Below, piece by piece: positions 21,325-33,005 of a stretch of DNA of 64,000 bases. This stretch comes from Pyrenochaeta sp. MPI-SDFR-AT-0127 (taxonomy: Eukaryota; Ascomycota; Dothideomycetes; Pleosporales; Cucurbitariaceae). The notes under the pieces are model-generated. The model saw only the letters and a program-made list of their open reading frames with translations. It ran no database searches and was not told the origin of the DNA. A program made the translations under genes and the position numbers. The stretch is from positions 124,001-188,000 of the forward strand of contig JAGTJM010000061.1 in NCBI GenBank assembly GCA_020747015.1, written 5' to 3'. Each line of letters starts with the position of its first letter. Position 1 is the first letter of the stretch.

Positions 21325-22813
21325 ATGTCTAACCTCGACTTTTCTGAGACAGGGCGATCTGAGCTCCCAATACCTTCTTTGAAGATCGCAGTGGAAGGCT
21401 GCGTCAGTTGCCCCGGAGTCTAAAAACTTGATAGAATCTCATGCTAACTCTCATAAGTGCCATGGTTCCTTGGAAGTTATCTACAACACGCTCGAAAAGA
21501 CGTGCGAGTCTAGAGGTTGGACTGTGGCGAGCCTTGATTTCCTCATCATCTGTGGAGACTTTCAGGAAAGTACTCCCCGCGCTGTAGTCATTCTCTACTC
21601 ATTGATAACATGTGTTTAGGCTATTCGCAATGAACGCGACTTGAATTGCATGTCCGTTCCTCGCAGGTATCGAAACATTGGTGACTTCCACCGATATTAC
21701 AGCGGAGAAAGAAAGGCCCCAGTGCTTACGCTCGTGATTGGAGGTAACCATGAAGCTTCAAACTATTTATCTGAGCTCTACTACGGTGGTTGGCTAGCGC
21801 CAAACATATATTATATGGGCGCCGTGAATGTCTTGCGTTACGGGCCCCTCCGCATTGCTGGTCTCTCTGGCATCTTCAACAATGCGGATTATCGAAAACC
21901 GCATCATGAGCGTCTTCCGTACGACAGAAACGAGATACGCTCAGTTTTCCATGTGCGCGAATGCGATATCTCCAAGTTGCTCCAACTCCATTTTCCAGTT
22001 GATATCGGCATCAGTCACGACTGGCCGCGACGCGTGGAGTGGTTCGGAGATTACCAAAAGCTCTTCACCGACCGACCCAGCTTCCTTGAAAGCGCGAAGA
22101 TGGATCATCTCGGCAGTGCACCCGCCGAACAAGTCATGAACCTCCTGCGACCAAAATACTGGTTCTCCGGTCATATGCACGTCAAGTATTCCGCAGTTGT
22201 GCAACACAAGCGTCATGTGGTTGAAGACATATTCAAAGATTTGGCACTCTCTGACGAGCTCCTGGCTCAATTGCCAAAGTCAATGTTCAGAGCTTCTCCC
22301 AAGGAGAAGAAGAGCGCCTCAAAGTCTATACCTCCAAACATTAAGAATACCGTTACACATTTCCTTGCGCTTGATAAGCCAGGCCTGAACCGCGAATTCC
22401 TCGAACTACTCGAAGTCGACTCGTGTTCGAACGATGGAAATATCTCTACGAAACCTTATATGCAGAGGACACCCGAAGGCAAGTTCGCCCTTCACTACGA
22501 TGAGGAATGGCTCTCTATCCTCCGCTCCTGTGATAAAGCCCCGTTCATAGAGAACGCATCAGCCGACGAAGAGCTGGAGAATCTGCACTGGATCGAGACC
22601 AATATTTCCGCGAAAGGTCTTCTCAAAGTCCCTGAGAATTTCGAGAAACACGCCCCCATATACGATCCAGAAGATAAGGTCGACGCCAACGAACAACCTT
22701 GCGAGTTTCCTAACGTGCAGACGGAAGAGTTTTGCAGGATGCTTCAGATTCAGAATGAGTTTTCAGTCGTTGAGAATGGCATGGAAGGCGACGATTATAT
22801 TGTTTTTGAATAA
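21325..22813 (+). CDS. DBR1: RNA lariat debranching enzyme
   Basis: Nuclear metallophosphoesterase that hydrolyses the 2'-5' bond of excised intron lariats, 459 aa. Exons 21325-21402, 21458-21565 and 21620-22813. Metal/active-site residues in order: Cys26-Cys27-His28-Gly (VEGC|CHG across the first splice), Asp60 in GDFQ, Asn105-His106 in GGNHEAS, His195 in ISHDWP, and His247/His249 in SGHMHV. The C-terminal DBR1 domain begins around THFLALDKPG. The first intron is GTCAGT...ATAAG with a GCTAAC branch site. The second, 54 bp, starts GAAAGT instead of GT: the junction reads CAG|GAAAGT...TTTAG. Removing it restores the conserved GDFQAIRN, whereas retaining it gives an in-frame TAG. All catalytic positions are intact. 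Confidence 0.9.
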
Positions 22814-24812
22814 GGATGCTCTTCACTCGACATCCTGTGTTGTCTTCATTTATGAGGAAACAAGCGACGATGAGTCAAAGAAATGCCATAGTGGTACAGA
22901 GAGGACATATAACTAAGAAATCGAAGCAATTGCTAGTAAGCTGAACCTAAATGTTCAAAGTTATAGTAGTGTAGACTAACTAGAAGTGAGGTAGTGTATA
23001 ACTTAGATGTAATTTTACTTTGAAACAATTGATACAGAACTAAGTAGGTGTTGGAGTCAAGGTTGCTTAGTTTTTACCCACTTCTAGCATGGTTGCACTG
23101 TAGTCTGCACACGCTCTCTGGGTTTGCGCACAACTCTATCTATGCCAGAGACCAAGTGGCTTGATATTCTGGGCTCCGATGAAACGCCTAATCATCCAGG
23201 ACCTTGAGCAGCGATCTGATAGGAACAGTGTTTGGTGTCTGGAGCCAATTCGGCCGTTCGGATAGGAGCACACACCAGACTGGCAGGCTCAAGCAGCCGC
23301 GACAGGCCTCTTTCTCGGCTATTCACTTATTGATTGCTGATGCTGTTGACCATGTCACGGGGATTGAAGATGCGGTAGAGAGCAAAAACGTTAACTCATC
23401 ATTGCTGGGCCGGAATCAGCATCAATATTGGCTAAGCTGTAACTGTATATCTCTCTCCTGAAGCCCTGTAATAACATAAAGATGCATTTAGGCCTGAACT
23501 TACGAATGGCCCGAGAGAACCATGTCGGATTGACATGTTGATGACTCTGCACGGGTAGTCCGATTCATCACAAACCGTCAGACACTGGGAAAGATTTCAA
23601 GGGGATTTGGCTGTCAATCATGTCATAGTAAACAGTGTTTACTTCAAGAGATATAGGCGACTGGATTGAACCGGTTTCGATTGGGACGCAAGACCCTCAG
23701 TATATTTAGAATTTCCGCCAAACAACTAGCTAACTATAGAGCCACGAAAGGAAGCACGTCTCGCTAACGTATCCTCCTGTGGCGCATGATTAACTCATCT
23801 TCCGCAAATAGAATAGTCTTCCAGGCCACAAGGAAAGCTACCCAAGGGCTCTTAGTCTGCGACCACTTAGGTGTGCATGAAGCCACTCACTGAGTATCGT
23901 TCAAACGCACATCGCCACAGTTGCACACTTTGGTGCGAGCAGATATTACTCTCCCACAGGAATAGGTGACCCAACAGTTTGAGATGCGTTAACAAGAAGA
24001 GTATGAGGAATCAACGCTCAATACAATACGACACATTCTCGAAAGTTTGATTAAGCAATGTTGAGAAAATGGTAAAGTCAATGCTGAAATTGAAGTGGAT
24101 ATAATGAATATGAAGACGAACTGCTCAAAGGAGAGAAAGAGGTGTACTTCTTTCAGTTCAATGATGTCGCTTCATAGGAAAGGGTCATTAGTCCCCGTAT
24201 AAAAGCTATTTTGGGTCTCAGCATTCTGGCGGAACGGGCCAGTGGTAGAGCGCAATAAGAACGAGTGTGCGATCAAAAACTGCTCCGAGGACGACATCTC
24301 TGGCACTAAGCACAGGGGCGGCAGGCTTGATAAATCGAGTCATCAATGCGACCAACTTTTAAAAAGGTCAAACATTATTATTCCGCCATGCTACGTGCTT
24401 CAGATGCATTTCTTCCATACTTTTTGCTTACCTAATTACGCTCCTCGTGCAGTTCGGCTCTTTTTTCACGTCCCCAGAGAATAATTCAACAAAACCCATC
24501 CTCGTCCCTTGAACCTATGATAGCAAAACACTGACCACTTAGTCTGCTCTAATATGTTCGAGGTGCTCTCATTCCCGCTCCTCGTAGCGCGATTGTGTCT
24601 TGCAGCGCGCGTTCTTCGACTCGGACAGACTGATGAGTAAGAGAATTATCAAAGAATACGACATGTATTTAATTAAGGCTATGTACGATGAGAATAGAGT
24701 GCTGTTCATTTACTTCGTGAGGTCCCGATTGTTGGGTGGGCGTCTGTTCTAATGACCTGTTGTTCCTAAGGTGGACCGTTCAACCAAAGAACTTGCATAA
24801 TGCGGTCATGAC
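22814..24812. other. AT-rich convergent spacer
   Basis: About 2 kb between the 3' ends of DBR1 and FZO1, far longer than needed for two 3' untranslated regions. Frames at 23204-23461 and 24242-24484 are short and carry no motif. It may hold a decayed repeat; I cannot identify one. Confidence 0.5.
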
Positions 24813-27598
24813 CTATAGGCGACCTAAGTTTTGATCACTAAAACCAATGGCTGTGGACGGCGTAGCTTCCAGATCGATCCTTTGTACCAAATTTCGTAGC
24901 TCACCGCTCTGGTGGAAGAGGTTGGCGAAATACTTTTTAGCGTCAGAAGCCTCTGCCTTCGTCCTGTTGGTTTCATCTTTCTTGAGCTGAAGCTTCTCAA
25001 CGTTTCGCTGCAAGCCAATGCGGACGTCGTTCGCGGCGCCTTTAAGCGCCCGGCGAACCTCGGAGCTAATACGTAAGGCGTTCGAGTGAGTGTAGTCAGC
25101 AGTAGCTAGTTGTGTTGACAACTTTGCGCTAAGTCGATGCGGCAAAGATTTCGGGACGGATACGAGCATATACGATATACCAATAGCAACTGTACAGATG
25201 TTGTCAGTACGCCATAGCTTGTCCAGCATGTGGAAATGAACCTACCGCCTGCAATAAGACCGGGTATAATCAGTCTCCTCAGGTTGCTCGAGCCCATAAC
25301 CTTCGCGGCGCCTAGAGCACCATCCAACCATTCAAAGCCTCCCACTAAACGGCCACCAACAACACTGGCAACAGTGACAGCCATGCCTGTACCGGCAACC
25401 TTTTCTTGGCGCTGCCATAGGCTGGCAACATCAAAGAAGTCCCACAGTTCAATGTCTATGTCCATGTCGACTTGCCGGGCAAGTACGTGTACGGACTTCT
25501 TGAACATCCTCTCTGAACGGAACATGACATCGGCATGAAGGTTGTTCCCAAGATGCAGAATACCCAGGTTTTTAATGCCATTATAACCCTGGACAGCCTG
25601 CCCCTGTGCGTGTTGTTCGCATGTACGGACCGCCTCTGAAACTTTATAAAGCATAGAGTCCCGGATATCCTCCGCATATTGGTAAGCAGAGAAGAGGCCA
25701 GGATATACAATTCCAAGATCCTGTTCCCCAACCTGAGAGATACAGTTGTTAAGCGTATCGCGAGTGTGGCCATAGACGTTCATAGTAGTCTCCTCCACTA
25801 ATCGATCAACAGACTCTCCAGCTTCTGTCTTTGTTCTTTGAGACTCTTCATATTCTGGCTTAAGTGCGTTTAGTTCCTTGGTTACTCGTTCAAGTTCTGC
25901 CTGCGCAACATCGCGGTTCGCCGTAGAAAGATTGTAGATATCTCCTAATACGTTGAGTAGGTATGTCTTTGCAGGTGCTAACTTGGACCTTGCTCTCTTT
26001 TCTAGCACAAAGCGCCGCAGTGACGTCTCTAAAGCATCAAAGTCCTGAATCTTCTCTGCCTCTTTTCCTTTTCCTTTATCGGAGGGATCATCATCACCAC
26101 CATCGCCTGGGGGAGAGCTATTCTGGATCGCAGCGTCCATGGGGATGGCGTTACTCGACACAAAATGGACTAACTCGCTCGACTCCTTGAACGTGGCTGG
26201 GCTTAGATTGTATACCTGTTTTAGGACCTTCTCCTTACATCTTTGCTGGTCCCGAATTGTGTCAAAGCCATTGACAACCATAAAGATGTACGCCTTTTCT
26301 CGGGCCGCGCTAAAAATAAAATTCTTTGCTGACTCTGTAAAATGATTGGCTGCGGAAACAACAAACACTACAACATCAATCTCTTCCTGTCTAGCAAAGA
26401 CAGCTGTAGTCTTGAGCGAGTCGGAGTTTAGGCCAGGCGCATCGATCAAGGAAATGTCTACTACGCCGTTGTTTAGCAATGACTCGTCTACCGATCGGAC
26501 GTCGTGAATGTAGATCTTGCACTGATCAAAACGCTCGTTATCGATGACGATCTTGTCCAAATCGCTCAGGCTGAAGACTGTGTAGGTGCTCTCATCGTGG
26601 CGATTGTACACACGTCCAATAGGTATCGCATGGACTTCTTCTACACCACCATTCTCCCGGAAGTCAAGGACCTCGCAGAAGATATTTGTGCACGGCTGTT
26701 GGTCTTCTGGGAGCACCTTTCGCCGTAGGAGCGCATTGCAAAAGGTTGATTTTCCTGCATTTAGGTCCCCAGTCACAAGTACCTTGCTTGCTGTGTCCTC
26801 GATCCTTTCTTTGATTGAGCACAGGTGGCGGATACTCTGCTGAATTTGGCCATCAAGGAGTGATGCGATTGACCCTTTCTCCAACGAATGTACCAAGTCT
26901 GTCTGAGTGCGGCCGCCCATGCGTAGCTCCAACTTCAGGACGGAGAATTCACGAGCTAGTTGCGGTGTGACCAGGCGAGGCTCCTGTTCCTGCTTGTCTG
27001 CCTGCGAACTTGCGGAACTTGGCTCGCCCATCTCGGAGACTGTCCCAATCGAGGTACCCGCGCGTCGTGGGGGTTGTGGGCGGTCAGGTAGCGAATCGAA
27101 GTCGCCCAGCGCAGATTGGGCATGCTGGAGTCCGGGGCGGGAGTTGGTACGGACGTGTTTCGGCTCTGCTGGCACGGAAGGATAATGTGCAGGCCATCTC
27201 AAGTTGTACGCCTGAAAGCTCTTCAGAGCGTCGATGGTGCCGTTGATAGACCGGGCCAAAGCATTCTTGTTCTGATTGTATCGCAGCTGCAGTACATGGC
27301 CACGTTGTCTGTCCAGCTCGGCGGAGCCTGCGCTTGGGAGAGTCGGGATGGGCGAGGCGGAAGGTCTATCTTCACCGATGGCAGCATGCCAGCTCCGGCC
27401 GGCCGTGTCTCCGCCGGCCAAACTGCCTCCGTATCCAGAGTCGTCATCTAGCATTGATATCAGGCGAGCCGCAGCCTCTGGTGTCGACCCCGATCCCACC
27501 GTCATGTATCCGGGGCGCACAGGGCCGCCGTCGGCCGGCCGGCTTGACGAGGACTCCCGAGGGGTTGAGGGCCCGTCGGCGCTTTCACCGGAACTCAT
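24813..27598 (-). CDS. FZO1: Mitofusin, outer mitochondrial membrane fusion GTPase
   Basis: Dynamin-family GTPase that tethers and fuses mitochondrial outer membranes, 909 aa. Exons 27598-25246 and 25189-24813; 56-bp intron (GTAGGT...TGTACAG). A Ser/Pro-rich disordered N-terminus (1-100) precedes a first helical repeat. The GTPase domain has its P-loop at residues 277-285 (GDLNAGKST), switch-II DAPG at 386-389 and a VVNGFD-type G4. HR1 coiled coil follows. The membrane anchor crosses the splice junction (LIIPGLIAGGVAIGISYML, about 775-795), and the C-terminal HR2 coiled coil is rich in Lys/Glu. I chose the ATG at 27598 (MSSGES...) because fungal Fzo1 proteins start this way. An in-frame ATG at 27778 would add 60 basic residues. 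A possible small gene lies just upstream on the same strand. Confidence 0.93.
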
Positions 27599-27851
27599 TG
27601 GAGCGTGTGGATATGAAGTGCTGGTGGGTGCAGCGTGCGCACAATTTCGAGTAGGAGTGAAGGACAATTGTCTGGCGTGGTGCACAGAAAGCCAAGAGAA
27701 TAATCGGGTGGCGACGCGCCAAGCCCTGCGACATTTGCTCACCGCCCTGGCAGAGTACCGAGGATGACTTCTCGCCATCCATGTTGGAACGCGAAAGGGA
27801 GAATGGCATCGTGGACCAAGAGCAAGAGGGCATCTCACGCAGAGTTGAATA

Positions 27852-28112
27852 CTACGAGAGCAACGGGCGCTCACCTGCGAAGCAGAGTGGTTTCTGTTCC
27901 CTCTGAGCGTGCCCAGCGACGATTCGCCTCCACTGCTTCACTACTACCATAACGCACGCTGTTGACGTAAAGGCACACAAGCTGGCAGCTGTATCGTGGA
28001 TGCCGGCCTGGTACTCGCCTTCCTTGACTACTTGGAACCATGTATGCAACATGTCGGGCTGTTGAAGCATCGTCATCCCGACTGCACCCAGCACAAGGAA
28101 CAGTTCAAGCAT
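27852..28112 (-). CDS. Possible small membrane protein upstream of FZO1
   Basis: ATG-initiated 86-codon frame with two hydrophobic segments (MLELFLVLGAVGMTML and SLCAFTSTACVMVVV) around a polar loop (WFQVVKEGEYQAG) and a basic tail KQWRRIVAGHAQREQ. It has a protein-like composition and no recognised family. The sequence LCFAG near its end lies over CAG|GTGAGC, a good splice donor, so the protein may continue into another exon I could not place. Same strand as FZO1 and about 250 bases before its start; an upstream FZO1 leader exon is the alternative. Confidence 0.35.
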   Translation of the reverse strand: MLELFLVLGAVGMTMLQQPDMLHTWFQVVKEGEYQAGIHDTAASLCAFTSTACVMVVVKQWRRIVAGHAQREQKPLCFAGERPLLS

Positions 28113-29636
28113 CTGGCAAGCTCAGCCCATACGCGGTCGCTTAACCCTGGTCGATGCAATACCCCTGCAGATCTTTAGCCGGTAAGTCGCTCGTAGTGCC
28201 TATCTTCGACCTCGTAGGAAGTGCTCCCCCCCTCAACGACTACCATGTTCCCCCTGGACAACAAACTACAGCTCCCTGCTTCACAGTGCCTCTTACGAAC
28301 CCTCGCCTGCATCCAGTCGCTCACTTGATTCGGCATTTCGAGTCCCCCATTGCCTGCGGTTTTCCGGTGCTACAACGTCCCCGTACCGCTGTGGTACAGG
28401 GCTGACGCCTTCCAGCATGGCCAATGATGTGGTGTCTGAGAACTTCCGACAAGGCTTCACTCAGTGGATATACAGCTAGAGCGTGGTCTTCTTGCCATTG
28501 ACCATGGTAACATGCAGACGAGTTTATATCATCCGTTGTATGCAATCTCTGATAATGAAACTCAGCCGTCAAGCTATGGGGGCCCTTAGGCGCTGAATCC
28601 GCCTCTCGTTGACTAAAACGTCCTGATGATATGTTCCGCTCGAAACAGTTCTCGTGTTCGGACGGGGCTTCCAATGCACACTACCCATGAACGCATTTCA
28701 ACTCAGAGCTGCGGGCTTCACATCTTTATCCAAAGTTCCGTGCCAGGAGCAAAAGAGTTCTAATATTCCCTATTGAGAATTGCAGTCCAATATTTCGACC
28801 CATACCACACTCATCGTTCAGTGACACTAGCTATTTAGCCCCGAAGCCTGTCAGATAAAACAGACACTACAGACTCTGGCCCCGTCGGCCCGCATCCTTG
28901 TCTAGCTCTTAGTGGCTGATCAAGGTAATCATAGACAATACAATTGGGCCTAGCTTCCGATCAGCATTATTATGATAGTCAGGATACACAACAGCCACAA
29001 ATTCTATAGAATTCTAACGTTAATAGTATTGATTAGGTTAAGAATACCTAAGATAGAGGGATGCAATCCAATAGTAGAGGTATAAAGAAAGTTGATAGTC
29101 TCGGTTGAGAACGCTTATTTTCGGATCAGCGATCAGATTATTGTATTTTACAAGGATGCGAGCCACCGTGGCCAGAGTCTGTACTTCAACAACATATTCT
29201 TGATCTGTTCAGTCGATTCATGACAGGAAACCACTCAGCAGTCATCTTGCATTGCCCTAAGTACATACGAGAACTAGGCACAAGCCCCTTCGGCTCTCCT
29301 CAGTGGGCTGCGCTTCGTTGCAAAACGACAACGCCACACCGTATTCAATCACCGTCGCCGGTAATCATAATTTTACCACTTTAGCCAATCTGCAGTTCCA
29401 AGATGGACTAGTCTCGGAAAATCGCTCAGCCCCTAGTAAAGCTTGTTGGTCAACGCAAGGGACTAGTCAGCGCCACTTCAGAAGCACCCATTATCTTTGT
29501 TATCGAACGTGTATGCAGATACATGTAATCTTAATACATCACGGAAGTGACAGGCTTTAGATCCTTTCCGATCCATGCCGTTGTCAACGATGACGCATGT
29601 TACTCTCCAGGCGTGACCCATATACTACCTGGGAAC
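28113..29636. other. Intergenic region upstream of the MFS gene
   Basis: About 1.5 kb. The stretch 28850-29200 is AT-rich and includes a perfect 14-bp palindrome (AATTCTATAGAATT) near 29000. A minus-strand frame at 28321-28674 shows no motif. No gene supported. Confidence 0.5.
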
Positions 29637-29702
29637 ATGCCCCTCGACAAAGAGGCTTCCGAAAAAACACCAACCGATTATGGTCTTTACGATGACTCCT
29701 AG
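29637..29702 (+). promoter_or_regulatory. Possible upstream ORF overlapping the MFS start codon
   Basis: ATG CCC CTC... opens a 21-codon frame rich in Lys, Glu, Asp and Thr (MPLDKEASEKTPTDYG...) that ends in TAG 20 bases inside the MFS coding region, in another frame. It overlaps both candidate MFS ATGs (29680 and 29692). It could repress translation as a uORF. Its protein-like composition also allows that it is the true N-terminus, joined by an unseen splice. Confidence 0.35.
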
Positions 29703-31807
29703 CTCTAATGATGTTGTCTTCAGCCCCACTTCTTCTCTGCATGCTTTCTCAGAACAACATAATCATGGGTTCACAACACTGCCTAAAACACAAGGTAGCA
29801 GTCTTGACTCGCCCACATTGTTCAGTGAAGAAAAGGTGAAAGGCTGCAGCATGAGCTCTAATTCAGGTCAGGCAGACTTTGAAGTCATCATCTTGCCAAA
29901 TAACAGTCTCGAGAAGTCACTAGCCGGCGTTTCGCTTTCAAGCTCGGATACCTTCGATATTTCCAATCCGGAACATGAGTGCGCACCCTTGACGAGCAGA
30001 AGCCATGAATTCGCCTTCATTTTCATCACCTGTTTCTCTCAGTTTCTTTCTCTGTGCGCCCTGAACCAGACGGTGGCCCCAGTGATCGGCCTAGCACAAT
30101 ACTTCCACGTCGACAATTATGGCGAGCTAAGCTGGTTCTCGGCAGCTTTCAGCATGACTGTCGGTACCTTTATACTTCCTGCCGGTATGTCCTGTTTCGT
30201 TGCTGCTTCGATAACAGATATTACCACAAGCTGTTTGTACAAAATGCTTTATACTGTCCAAATGTGGCTCCTACAATAGTGTCGCTTGGATTGTAACACG
30301 TGGAACGTGGTGCAGTGAGATCTTGAGTTTTGTTTCAGCTCAGGCTTCAGGCATTCTTGTAGTACTTGAGCTCCCAGTGCGAATTCTCATTTTCATCAGA
30401 ACTAATCGTATGCTAGGCCGACTAGGCGACTTGTACGGGCACAAGAGAATATATCTGATCGGTTGGGTCTGGTTCGCAATATGGAGCCTAATATCGGGCT
30501 TCTCACATTTTGGTGGCCATGTTCTATTCAGCATCTGTAGAGCATTTCAGGGGATAGGTGGGTGTTCTCAGATCTCTCACTGAAACAATACTAAAAGAAA
30601 AAGGCCCTGCGCTCCTAGTTCCGAACGCTGTCGCATTAATAGGCCGTAACCTACCCCTCGGTCAGAAGAGAATGATTGGATTTTCTTGCTTCGGTGCTTG
30701 TGGGCCGTTGGGCGCAGCTACAGGCGCCATGTTCACTGCAGTCATCGCTGATTATCTCTGGTGGCCCTGGAACTTCTGGATCTTGGCCATCGTTTGCATC
30801 ATCGCCATGTTACTGGCATATCTTATCTTACCCGAAGATTGCCTGAGACTGGGCGTAAATGAATCCAACGGACCCGATTTTGACTATTGGGGCACAGTGA
30901 CCGGAGTTACTGGACTGTTATTCGTGAACTTTGCGCTCAACCAGGCCCCGCTTGTTTTATGGACAGATCCATACATAGGCACACTCCTTGGAATTGGAAT
31001 CTCTTTCCTAGTTTTGTTTGTCATCGTTGAGCTGTTTGCCACGGAATATCCTTTGATTCCAATAAGAGGGCTATCGCTCGATGCTGTATTTGCTTTGACA
31101 TGTATCGTTGTTGGATGGTCATCTCATGGGTATGTTGCCACCATCACGCCGTCCTTCTATTGCTGCTGACCCTCAATAGTATCTGGGCATACGACTTGTA
31201 CCTGTTCCTAGAATACATTCGCGGCCAATCTGCCGTCCTTACCGCAGTGCAGACGTCTCCTGTCGCAGTAACTGGTGTTATTTTTGCTTTTTCAACCGTT
31301 TGGCTCCTTCAACGCTTTGGTGTTCCATATGTCATGTTTCTGTCCATGACTTTCTTCATGCTGGGATCACTTCTTCTCGCGACAATACCAATCGGTCAGG
31401 TATATTGGGCACAAACCTTTGTGTCTGTACTTATTATGCCCGGAGCTATGAACCTGAGCTACCCGGCAGCGAATATCTTGCTTTCGTCGTCACTACCAAA
31501 AGAGAAGCAAGGCATTGCTGCGAGTCTTGTCAGCACAATGGTCAATTACAGCATCTCTGTTGGTTTGGGCTTTGCAGGTACAATCGATCGTTACACTATC
31601 GAGCATGCGGCGCAGAAAACGGGATGGACACGTCAGCAAGGCAACCCGGCGCCGCTCTCAGACTCAACGCCTAAGGTTCTGAAAATCCGACTTGTTGGCT
31701 TGAGGGCATCATGGTGGTTTGCTGTCGCGCTTGCAGCGCTGGGGATGTTCGTCGCAGCCACATTTATCTTGGTCACCGAGCGAAGGAAACGGAAACAAAG
31801 TGAATGA
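29680..31807 (+). CDS. Major facilitator superfamily transporter, DHA2 / 14-TM type
   Basis: Plasma-membrane proton antiporter or efflux permease, 599 aa. Exons 29680-30184, 30417-30557, 30604-31129 and 31180-31807. Introns 2 and 3 are 46 and 50 bp; intron 1 is 232 bp. A polar N-terminal tail of ~105 residues precedes TM1 (FAFIFITCFSQFLSLCALNQT). The MFS signature after TM2 is formed across intron 1 (TFILPAG|RLGDLYGHKR). FQGIG|PALLVPNAVALIGR is formed across intron 2. Further helices run to RASWWFAVALAALGMFVAATF, with a short basic tail. Length, long central loop and GDLYGHKR motif suit drug:H+ antiporters of the DHA2 group; fungal aminotriazole-resistance-type permeases are close in layout. 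Followed by an EthD-like gene and a P450, so export of a small metabolite is a reasonable inference. Confidence 0.92.
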
Positions 31808-32234
31808 GTCAAATGTCCTGGAGTTCTATCTTGGTGCCGCATCAAGTCATCAAAAGGGCGACCTATCGTTTAAGGAGGTGGCTAGAAGTATGATGTCGAT
31901 TTATTAAAGGGATAGACAACAATTTCGTTCCCCATAGGCATAGTAACATCATCATGTACGCCTGATATATCTTCGCTCTCAGAAGATTAGAAAGTACAAC
32001 ATCTGTCTTCCTATCATATGCTCTAGACGGTATCTAATTCTTCAACAAAGAAAATTTAAGCTGACTGGGCATCTTAAGCCCGCCCAAATCACGTTCGAGT
32101 ATCTATATGAGTGAAGTTACTCAAGCCAATCAAGCGTAGATAAGTCAAAGATGGGAATTCATCAATTCATAATATGCAAAATAGTGCTGAGATCCTTGCC
32201 ACGTTCAATAAATATATCCCCCAGCTTTGGCCTG
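31808..32234. other. Convergent intergenic region
   Basis: Between the 3' ends of the MFS and EthD-like genes. AT-rich; nothing supported. Confidence 0.55.
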
Positions 32235-33005
32235 TTACTCGAAAAACTTTCCTTCCCCATGCACTTTCTCCAGGCTCCAAACATGCACTTCACTCTGCGT
32301 CTTGCCCCACCCATGTTTCTTCGCCGTCTCGCTCAGATCTTGTTCCAGACTTGCGACAACAACAGAGCCCGGTGTTTCGGAAAATTCATGTACGGCTAGC
32401 CAAGTCGATGGCTCGGGATATGGCTCTTCTGTGGTCGGAAGACCCTTCAGAGCACGTGACTGTGCGTTTGTGCGAGCGTAGAGAAGCCGGAAGCGCAGTG
32501 TGCGTATGTAGCCCTTTTCGCGTGATACGTCGTCGATTTGCTTGTTGTAATACTCGTCGATGCCATCGAGCTCTGACTCTTTCTCCGTTCTGATTCCCGA
32601 GCTCAACAGATACTTGGGTTCACCCTTAATCTTCCGCGGGGTCGAATTTAGGTATGCCATGGAGCTGATGTCGAAATCCGCCATGTCGTAGATAATGCCA
32701 CTTCCCGGGAGATGAATGCTCTTGATGTTGATTTTCTTGAACTCATCGCCTAGTGTGAAGGCAAGGTCTTCCAGGGGATAGAACGCTAGAAAGGGCGTTG
32801 GATTGGCAGGATTGCCGCAAGGTGAAGTCTTCTTGACATCAATGTAACGGAAGCCACTTCGGATGCCGCTTGTGGAAACAACTTCAGTGATGTGTTCATC
32901 GTCGTACCATTTGAGAAATGTGGTTTCGTCAAGAATGTCCTTGCTGGTGGGAGAAACTCGAGATTGTACCCATAGAATTCCCGGGCCACGTATAGCCTCA
33001 GACAT
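32235..33005 (-). CDS. EthD-like dimeric alpha/beta-barrel protein
   Basis: 256 aa, no introns, no signal peptide, so probably cytosolic. The N-terminal half has the EthD/Dabb pattern: beta-strand GPGILWVQSRV, then WYDDEHITEVVSTSG with its acidic/His pair, then SGFRYIDVKK. A second ferredoxin-like half follows (GYIRTLRFRLLYAR ... WLAVHEFSE ... VVVASLEQDLSETAKKHGW). Such proteins are common in fungal secondary-metabolite clusters, and some act as cyclases, decarboxylases or small-ligand binders, but most are untested. I see no fixed catalytic motif. It sits between the MFS and P450 genes, on the same strand as the P450. Confidence 0.8.
   Translation of the reverse strand: MSEAIRGPGILWVQSRVSPTSKDILDETTFLKWYDDEHITEVVSTSGIRSGFRYIDVKKTSPCGNPANPTPFLAFYPLEDLAFTLGDEFKKINIKSIHLPGSGIIYDMADFDISSMAYLNSTPRKIKGEPKYLLSSGIRTEKESELDGIDEYYNKQIDDVSREKGYIRTLRFRLLYARTNAQSRALKGLPTTEEPYPEPSTWLAVHEFSETPGSVVVASLEQDLSETAKKHGWGKTQSEVHVWSLEKVHGEGKFFE

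Noticed and set aside
24236..24260. A-box-like GTGGTAGAGCGCAA
   Set aside because: No B-box downstream within tRNA distance and no cloverleaf pairing.
28850..29200. Candidate solo LTR (starts TGTCAG, ends ...CAACA in an AT-rich stretch)
   Set aside because: No target-site duplication at the apparent ends, no second copy in the window and no recognisable internal retroelement sequence.
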